Of a stretch of DNA of 6,516 bases, positions 1 to 4,882 are shown in pieces. This DNA comes from DSAR01 sp034437315 (GTDB lineage: Bacteria > Chloroflexota > Anaerolineae > B4-G1), in the NCBI GenBank assembly GCA_034437315.1, contig DAOTUC010000115.1:1-6516 (forward strand). The letters are read 5' to 3'. Below the pieces are notes generated by a model. It was not told the origin of the DNA. It made no database searches and saw nothing but the letters and a program-made list of their open reading frames with translations. Positions within the stretch are counted from its first letter, which is position 1, and each line of letters opens with the position of its first letter. The position numbers and the translations under genes are program-made.

Positions 1-242
1 GCCAAACGATAGAGCCGGAAGGGCGACAACCGCCCGGTTTTGACCTTGCCATTTTCTTTATCTGGCAGTCGCAGATCAAAGCTGATGGGCGCGCATTTTA
101 GCCCGCTACTGATCACAAAATTCTCGAAATTGGCCTGTGCGGCTAACCGTACCTCGTGCCCGGCCGATTGCAGCCCCAGACCGAAGGCGGTCATCGTTTG
201 CACATCCCCCCGCGTACCGAAGGCCAAAATCGTGACGCGCAT
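1..242 (-). CDS. GT1-family glycosyltransferase GT-D, N-terminal part (3' end outside window)
   Basis: Reading left from the ATG at 242, 80 codons stay open to the window edge. The protein begins MRVTILAFGTRGDVQTMTAF and continues GLGLQSAGHEVRLAAQANFE, then FVISSGLKCAPISFDLRLPD and an LSPFRLYRL segment. This is the first beta-alpha-beta unit of the same GT-B acceptor domain as GT-A, GT-B and GT-C; FGTRGD (8-13), GLGLxxAGHEV and CAPI align directly. It shares Asp13 and the AFGLGLQ and LYRL segments with GT-C, so it looks closer to GT-C than to GT-A or GT-B. Position 16, normally Pro (GDxQP), is Thr. The donor-binding half is not in the window, so completeness and sugar specificity cannot be judged. 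The start lies 4 nt after the deacetylase TAA, with only a weak GGA upstream, so translation is probably coupled. It makes four paralogs in the operon. Confidence 0.88.
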   Translation of the reverse strand, partial: MRVTILAFGTRGDVQTMTAFGLGLQSAGHEVRLAAQANFENFVISSGLKCAPISFDLRLPDKENGKVKTGRLSPFRLYRL

Positions 243-246
243 GCTG

Positions 247-1161
247 TTATCCGGCGGCGCGCATCAAATCGCGCAGGACGCGCCATCCAATGAGGTGGAT
301 GCCTGCCTCGTGGAACAGGGCGCGCGCTTTCTCGCTCGTGAAGGTGCGGTAATCTGCCACTCTGGCGCGCCAATCGGTGGCTAACATACGAATTTCGGGC
401 GTGTCTTTGACGGGATGGATGATCAGGTAGTTGATCGTGCCCGGCTCGAAGCCGTCGATGATCCCTTGGATATGCTCCCAGCGGTTTTCGTGGGTGCTCA
501 GGGATGTGACCTGCATCGTATCCAACATCGGCACACCTTGGGCCTCTAACTGCTGGAGGTGACTTGTAATCGCCGCCAGAAACTCGTCCTTAATCCGGCC
601 CTGCACCATCTCTTGGATCATCTCGACGCGGGCGCGGAGCAACAGCGCGGGAATTTGATGCTCCATTGCGACGCGCAGATAGCTTTGGAAGAAATCGGGG
701 CGCTGGCCGATGGCGAACATGTGGGAATCTATGTGGGTGACGTCAATCCCCGCGTTGAACGCTTGCTTGACTTGGGCTGTGATCTCGGCGTAGACAGCGT
801 CAGCGTCGGCGTGATCGCGCGTGCTTTCCAGATCGCGATGCAAGTATCCCTCATCATCCAACAGGCCGCTGGCCGGATCGCAGGTGGAGAGCGGCCGCCA
901 GCGACAGGGGTTCCACTCACTGTTCAACGTGACGTGAACGCCCATATCGACCTTGGCGGCGTGCTCGCGGCAGAAAATAGCCGTCGCCGGGAACCAGGCG
1001 CAGGGAACCATCGTGGCCGCCGAGGAGACGAGGCCAAAATCCACCAGATCCACGTAGGCGGCCACCGAGGCTTGGCACATCCCGATGTCGTCGGCGTGGA
1101 GAATCACGGCGCGGTCGTCAGCCGCCAGCCCCAGTTTTTTGAGCAACGGATTGGGTTTCAT
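247..1161 (-). CDS. YdjC/ChbG-family carbohydrate deacetylase
   Basis: A 304-residue protein of the YdjC-like family (chitin-disaccharide deacetylase ChbG, hopanoid protein HpnK and relatives), metal-dependent enzymes that remove N-acetyl groups from sugars. Visible family motifs: LHADDIGMC (21-29) with the Asp pair D24/D25, GVHVTLNSEW (74-83) with metal-ligand candidate H76, VTHIDSHM (141-148) with H143 and H147, and LIIHPVKDTPEIR (246-258) with the conserved HP. The C-terminus, GIHLIGWRVLRD (287-298), fits the usual final strand. All expected catalytic positions are present, so it is probably active. No signal peptide is seen, so it likely acts in the cytosol on a precursor or lipid-linked glycan. 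The start ATG overlaps the GT-C stop (ATGA), with a strong GAGGGAGGGA upstream. The TAA stop is 4 nt before GT-D. Its position among four lipid-type glycosyltransferases suggests that it deacetylates a sugar such as GlcNAc added by one of them, by analogy with HpnI/HpnK; this is inference. Imported chito-oligosaccharide is an alternative substrate. Confidence 0.9.
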   Translation of the reverse strand: MKPNPLLKKLGLAADDRAVILHADDIGMCQASVAAYVDLVDFGLVSSAATMVPCAWFPATAIFCREHAAKVDMGVHVTLNSEWNPCRWRPLSTCDPASGLLDDEGYLHRDLESTRDHADADAVYAEITAQVKQAFNAGIDVTHIDSHMFAIGQRPDFFQSYLRVAMEHQIPALLLRARVEMIQEMVQGRIKDEFLAAITSHLQQLEAQGVPMLDTMQVTSLSTHENRWEHIQGIIDGFEPGTINYLIIHPVKDTPEIRMLATDWRARVADYRTFTSEKARALFHEAGIHLIGWRVLRDLMRAAG

Positions 1162-2408
1162 TGCGTCCCTCCCTCGTGATGGGATAGATAATGATGGAAT
1201 AATTCAACGCTGCGCGCGACGCCATCCTCGGCGCGGATGTGTTCTCCCAACGTGGTGGCGTTTTGACGCATCTCTGCATCGTTGAGCGCCGTCTGGAGCG
1301 CCGAAGCTAAGTTATCGACTGTCAGTTGCTGCGGTGGGATGCCTGGCGGGCCGGCGCTCAATTGATTGATCTGCCACGCCCAGAATGGCTCATCGACGAC
1401 GAAGGGAATCACGACGCTGGGGATGCCGGCCCGCAACGCGGCTCCGGTAGTGCCCACGCCCCCATGATGGACAGCCACGGAAACTTGTGGGAAGAGCCAA
1501 TCATGCGGCACAGATTCGGCGACATAGACGCTTTCGGGAAGTGTGGCTTGCTTTCCCAATTCACTCCACCCGGAGGTTATAATACCCCGTTGCCCGCTTT
1601 TTTCCAATGATTCGATGATCAAATTGGTCATATCCTCGCGCTCAAGATGGGTCACGCTGCTAAAGCCTATGTAAACCGGGGGCGGTCCCTCCACTAAGAA
1701 TTTTAATAGATTTTTGGGAGGTTGCCAACTCGATGGCGTGTCGAGGAACCAATAGCCGGTAACGTGAAACCAATCCGGCCACTCCGGGCGACCTGGGTAT
1801 ACGCGGTCGTTCCACGAGCAGAGTGCGGGTATTCTTCGCGCCAAGAATTTTCGATCATTGCCGATGAGTGGGGCGTTGGGCAGTCCCAGCGTCTTTTTGC
1901 GCCATCGATTCACAAATGGCATGTAGATGATCTGCATCGCGCGATCTAGGACGAACTCTTTGACATCAAAGACCGGCTCGCCCACGTCGTTGAAATAGCG
2001 GGCGCGGTAGAAGAAATCCATCTGGTGCGGGTGAATCAGGCCCAAAACGGCAGGGACGCGAAGTTTTTCTGCTATATGGATGCCCGGAATGCGCCCTAGA
2101 TAGTTGAAAACCAGCGCGTCGGCGTCTTGGCAGGCTTCCCATGTTGCTTCCAAGGTCTCAAAGGCGATATCGCGCGCCAGCCGATAGAGCGATGGCAGAT
2201 GAACTCCAGCGCTCTTTTGATCTTGCCAAGCGGCGCGCAAATTTAAGGGGATGGGATGAGGCTTCAGGCCATAGCTCTCTACGAATTCGCAATAACTGGC
2301 GTGGGTCGCGACCTTCACCGTGTGCCCCGCCGCCTGGAGGCCCAGGCCGAAGGCGACAAAGGGCTGAATATCTCCGCGTGTACCAAAGGCTATGATGACA
2401 ACTTTCAT
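1158..2408 (-). CDS. GT1-family glycosyltransferase GT-C (sterol glucosyltransferase-like)
   Basis: A 416-residue GT-B fold glycosyltransferase, more diverged than GT-A and GT-B are from one another. It carries FGTRGDIQP (8-16) with the canonical Asp13, PDWFHVTGYWFLD (211-223), PPPVYIGFSSV (242-252), PHDWLFPQVSVAVHHGGVGT (301-320), LRAGIPSVVIPF (325-336) and DEPFW (339-343), followed by PPGIPPQQLT. Where GT-A and GT-B have LCDMG, this protein has FNYLG (101-105), and its central acceptor region (about 125-200) differs throughout, so a different acceptor is plausible. Glu340 stands where related enzymes usually have Gln next to the donor-binding Asp. No membrane helix or signal peptide is seen. 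The start ATG at 2408 is preceded by GAGGA, which overlaps the GT-B stop. The TGA stop overlaps the deacetylase start in ATGA, and the C-terminal codons for EGGT form the strong ribosome-binding site of that next gene. Donor and acceptor cannot be named from sequence. Confidence 0.92.
   Translation of the reverse strand: MKVVIIAFGTRGDIQPFVAFGLGLQAAGHTVKVATHASYCEFVESYGLKPHPIPLNLRAAWQDQKSAGVHLPSLYRLARDIAFETLEATWEACQDADALVFNYLGRIPGIHIAEKLRVPAVLGLIHPHQMDFFYRARYFNDVGEPVFDVKEFVLDRAMQIIYMPFVNRWRKKTLGLPNAPLIGNDRKFLARRIPALCSWNDRVYPGRPEWPDWFHVTGYWFLDTPSSWQPPKNLLKFLVEGPPPVYIGFSSVTHLEREDMTNLIIESLEKSGQRGIITSGWSELGKQATLPESVYVAESVPHDWLFPQVSVAVHHGGVGTTGAALRAGIPSVVIPFVVDEPFWAWQINQLSAGPPGIPPQQLTVDNLASALQTALNDAEMRQNATTLGEHIRAEDGVARSVELFHHYLSHHEGGTQ
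1166..1175 (-). promoter_or_regulatory. strong ribosome-binding site for the deacetylase gene
   Basis: The coding strand reads GAGGGAGGGA, ending 4 nt before the ATG at 1161; the inner GAGGG ends 9 nt before it. It lies within the last codons of GT-C (Glu-Gly-Gly-Thr). Together with the ATGA stop/start overlap it fixes the deacetylase start and is the strongest Shine-Dalgarno in the window. Confidence 0.75.
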
Positions 2409-2412
2409 ACAG

Positions 2413-2417
2413 TCCTC
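2413..2417 (-). promoter_or_regulatory. ribosome-binding site for GT-C
   Basis: GAGGA overlaps the TGA stop of GT-B (the GA is shared) and lies 4 nt upstream of the ATG at 2408. It supports that ATG as the start and implies that ribosomes ending GT-B are placed directly on the next start. Confidence 0.6.
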
Positions 2418-3639
2418 ACAGGTAATTGTGGATCAACTCAACTGCGCGCGCGATGCCGTCCTCGTTGTGCAGGGCTTCGCTCAAAGCGGCTTGCCGTGCC
2501 TGCATTGCCTCGTCGTGTACCGCGATATCAATGGCCGCAGCCAACCGATCGGCGGTCAATTCTTGCGGCGGAATACCTGGCGGCGCGACGCCGAGTTCTG
2601 CTAAGCGCCGTGCCCAAAATGGATTATCTATGGTGAAAGGGATGATGATGTTGGGTGTCCCAGATCGCAGGGCGATGGCGGTCGTGCCCGCACCGCCGTG
2701 ATGCACCGCCGCCGCAACCTGCGGGAAGAGCCAGTCGTGCGGCGCGCCCTCGATGGCGAGCATCGTGTTCGGTAAGGTGGGGCGCTGGCCGAGGTTGTTC
2801 CAGCCGGCGGCCAAAATGCCGCGCTGTTGAGTTTTCGTCAGCGCTTTGATCACGATGTCCGTCATGCGTTGCATATCATTGGCGCTCACGCTCCCAAACC
2901 CGACGTAGACAGGCGGCGGTCCCCCCGTGAGGAATTTTACCAGATCGGCGGAGGGTTGCCAACTGTCTGGATGTTCCAGAAACCAGTAGCCGGTGATGTG
3001 AAACCAGTCCGGCCAGTGCGCGGGCTTTGGGAAGACGTGCGGGCTGAAGGCGTGGAGCACGGGCACCCCCGATGTCTGCGCGGCCTCGATGCCGCCAATG
3101 GTGCGCGAAGGCGGCAGTCCCAGCGTCGTTCTACGCCATCGATTGAGCAGCGGATGTAGAATCAGCCGAGAACTGAGCGCGGTGACGATATTGCGCTGGA
3201 CCCAGGCGTGTAGCTTGCCAGATGAAGTCTCGCGCATCATCGCCAGGCAGACGTCTTCGGGATAGAAGGCGGCGACGAGTGTGGGCACGTTCAGCTTTTC
3301 CATGATGGGCCAGCCAGGGATCATACCCATATCGCACAAGATGAGCGCGTCGCTGGTCTGGCACGCTTCCCATATCTCGATTAATACCTGATGTGCGCGT
3401 TGGGATAGCTTGCGGATGGCGAAGATGGAGTATTGCCCGCCATGCTTGCGACTGCGCTCAGCTTCGCGAAGGTTGATGTGGATAGGCACGCAATTTATAT
3501 CATATTTTATCACAAAATCGTAAAATTCCGCCTGGGTGACGATGCGCGCGGTGTGCCCGGCGGCATTCAGTCCGCGCGCCAGCGCGATGAGCGGTTGGAC
3601 CTCCCCGCGTGTGCCGAAGACCAGGAGGGTGATTTGCAT
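2416..3639 (-). CDS. GT1-family glycosyltransferase GT-B (sterol glucosyltransferase-like)
   Basis: A 407-residue paralog of GT-A that aligns almost without gaps; both have HHGGAGTT at 313-320. Motifs in order: FGTRGEVQP (8-16), LCDMG (101-105), HWPDWFHITGYWFLE (208-222), PPPVYVGFGSV (241-251), EGAPHDWLFPQVAAAVHHGG (297-316), LRSGTPNIIIPF (324-335) and DNPFW (338-342). The predicted role is sugar transfer to a lipophilic acceptor. Like GT-A it has Glu13 in place of Asp and DN in place of DQ at the donor-sugar contact, but it keeps the LRSGTP segment. The start is MQITLLVFG at 3639, where the family begins and where a GGAG (3648-3645) sits 5 nt upstream. An in-frame extension back to 4044 exists, but it adds 135 Arg/Ala-rich residues without family similarity and runs antiphase through the 3' end of GT-A, so it is rejected. 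The TGA stop is followed after 7 nt by GT-C. GT-A and GT-B are likely products of a tandem duplication. Confidence 0.92.
   Translation of the reverse strand: MQITLLVFGTRGEVQPLIALARGLNAAGHTARIVTQAEFYDFVIKYDINCVPIHINLREAERSRKHGGQYSIFAIRKLSQRAHQVLIEIWEACQTSDALILCDMGMIPGWPIMEKLNVPTLVAAFYPEDVCLAMMRETSSGKLHAWVQRNIVTALSSRLILHPLLNRWRRTTLGLPPSRTIGGIEAAQTSGVPVLHAFSPHVFPKPAHWPDWFHITGYWFLEHPDSWQPSADLVKFLTGGPPPVYVGFGSVSANDMQRMTDIVIKALTKTQQRGILAAGWNNLGQRPTLPNTMLAIEGAPHDWLFPQVAAAVHHGGAGTTAIALRSGTPNIIIPFTIDNPFWARRLAELGVAPPGIPPQELTADRLAAAIDIAVHDEAMQARQAALSEALHNEDGIARAVELIHNYL
2690..2762 (-). repeat. 73-nt near-identical block in GT-B (copy 1)
   Basis: This stretch, encoding roughly residues 293-317 around HDWLFPQV and HHGGAG, matches 3931-4003 in GT-A at 67 of 73 positions in an ungapped alignment by eye. 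It is a paralogous coding repeat in direct orientation, not a mobile element. The corresponding part of GT-C is clearly more diverged. Confidence 0.7.
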
Positions 3640-3641
3640 AG

Positions 3642-4880
3642 CTACTCCGGCTTCCAGTTTGTGTACTGGTGAAATAGTTCGACGGCGCGGGCGACGCCGT
3701 CTTCTGCTTGGATCGCCTGGCTGATCTCTCGCTGCCGCCGCCGCATCGCCTCGTCGTGGAGCACGGTGTGGATCGCGCGTGCCAGGCGCTCTGCCGTCAA
3801 CTCTTTGGGCGGGATGCCGGGCGGCCCAGCGCCTAGCTCGGCGACGCGCCAGGCCCAGAAAGGATTGTCGTAAGTGAAGGGGATGATGATGTTCGGCGTG
3901 GCCGTGCACAGCGCGACGCCGGTTGTGCCGGCGCCGCCGTGATGCACCGCCGCCGCGACTTGCGGGAAGAGCCAATCGTGCGGTGCCCCCTCGATGGCGA
4001 GCACGCTTGCGGGCAGCGAGGGCTTCTGGCCCAGGTTGCTCCATCCGGCGGCCAGGATGCCGCGTTGGCCCGTCTTCGCCAGCGCTTCGAGCGAAAGGTT
4101 GGTCATCGTCGCCATATCATAGTTGATCACGCTGCTGAATCCGATGTAGACAGGCGGTGGGCCGGCGGCAAGGAAGTCGCGCAGTTCATCACTCGGCTGC
4201 CAATCCGCCGGACGATCCAGGAACCAGTAGCCGGTGACGTGGACCCAGTCCGGCCAATGCGCCAGCTTGGGAAAGACTGTGGGGCTGTAGGCGTCGAACA
4301 TCGGGATGCCCTTGTCCATCAGTTCGCCCTGATCCGCCTCTCGGGGACGGGGAGGTAATTGGAGTTGGTGTTTGCGCCATCGGCGCAGGAGCGGATAGAT
4401 GACCAAATGGGCGCTCAATTTGAAGACCAGTACCTCTTTGAGTTTGGCTAAGCGGCCCGCCAGCCCGTGCCGCCAATGCTTTTCGACCTCCAGATCAGGG
4501 TAGAAGCGCGCGATGAAGGTCGGCACTTGGAGCTTGTCCACGACATGGACGCCGGGCACGACGCCCATATCGCACAAGATGATGGCGTCGGCATCCTTGC
4601 AGCCTTCCCAGATGTCGGATAGAGCGCGATCCATAAACTCTCTCGCGATTTTGTAAACGGTGAAGAGTGGATAGTTGCCCTCGCGGTCGCGGTTCTTGTC
4701 CGCCGAACGTATATCTACGTGGATGGGCGCGCATTCTACGCCCCGCGAGGTTACAAAGTCGTAGAAATCGGTCTGCGTGACGATGCGCACCTCATGCCCG
4801 GCGGCCTTCAGCCCCAAGGCCAACGCCGTGAGGGGCTGAAGTTCGCCGCGTGTGCCGAAGACCAGGATCACGACGCGCAT
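3642..4880 (-). CDS. GT1-family glycosyltransferase GT-A (sterol glucosyltransferase-like)
   Basis: A 412-residue GT-B fold enzyme predicted to transfer a sugar from a nucleotide donor to a lipophilic acceptor. The N-terminal acceptor domain (about 1-150, Glyco_transf_28 type) starts with FGTRGELQP (8-16). The linker has HWPDWVHVTGYWFLD (208-222). The C-terminal donor domain has PPPVYIGFSSV (241-251), the nucleotide-sugar motif HDWLFPQV...AVHHGGAGTT (301-320) and PFTYDNPFW (334-342). This is the COG1819/UGT51-like layout, without the PH and GRAM domains of fungal sterol enzymes, and is of normal bacterial length. No signal peptide or membrane helix is evident; a cytosolic or membrane-peripheral enzyme is expected. 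Oddities: Glu13 replaces the Asp of GTRGD, Asn339 replaces the Gln of the usual DQPFW, and the normally conserved LRxGxP reads LCTATP (324-329). The start ATG lies 2 nt after the transporter stop with no clear Shine-Dalgarno, suggesting coupled re-initiation. The closest relative in the window is GT-B. Donor and acceptor are unknown. Confidence 0.92.
   Translation of the reverse strand: MRVVILVFGTRGELQPLTALALGLKAAGHEVRIVTQTDFYDFVTSRGVECAPIHVDIRSADKNRDREGNYPLFTVYKIAREFMDRALSDIWEGCKDADAIILCDMGVVPGVHVVDKLQVPTFIARFYPDLEVEKHWRHGLAGRLAKLKEVLVFKLSAHLVIYPLLRRWRKHQLQLPPRPREADQGELMDKGIPMFDAYSPTVFPKLAHWPDWVHVTGYWFLDRPADWQPSDELRDFLAAGPPPVYIGFSSVINYDMATMTNLSLEALAKTGQRGILAAGWSNLGQKPSLPASVLAIEGAPHDWLFPQVAAAVHHGGAGTTGVALCTATPNIIIPFTYDNPFWAWRVAELGAGPPGIPPKELTAERLARAIHTVLHDEAMRRRQREISQAIQAEDGVARAVELFHQYTNWKPE
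3645..3648 (-). promoter_or_regulatory. ribosome-binding site for GT-B that decides its start
   Basis: GGAG, formed by the last sense codons of GT-A (Pro-Glu), ends 5 nt before the ATG at 3639. It favours this start, where the family N-terminus begins, over the long in-frame extension that reaches 4044. Confidence 0.55.
3931..4003 (-). repeat. 73-nt near-identical block in GT-A (copy 2)
   Basis: This is the partner of 2690-2762, with 6 mismatches in 73. A second shared stretch is an exact 22-nt match between 3605-3626 (GT-B) and 4846-4867 (GT-A), encoding the LVFGTRGE segment. Both reflect duplication of the glycosyltransferase gene, with strong constraint or later gene conversion at the motifs. 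Confidence 0.7.
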
Positions 4881-4882
4881 GG

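Noticed and set aside
559..1179. Plus-strand open frame of 206 codons opposite the deacetylase
   Set aside because: It is antisense to a well-supported YdjC gene, its sequence is His/Arg/Gly-rich without a recognisable family, and long antisense frames are expected in GC-rich genes.
3491..3527. Possible internal promoter in the AT-rich patch
   Set aside because: On the minus strand TATGAT resembles a -10 box, but the nearest -35-like hexamer is at the wrong spacing (about 14 nt), and it would sit inside GT-B with no gene start nearby.
3640..4044. In-frame 135-residue N-terminal extension of GT-B
   Set aside because: The added part is Arg/Ala/Gly-rich, overlaps the 3' end of GT-A by about 400 nt and has no similarity to the family; the start at 3639 has a ribosome-binding site and begins exactly where the paralogs do.
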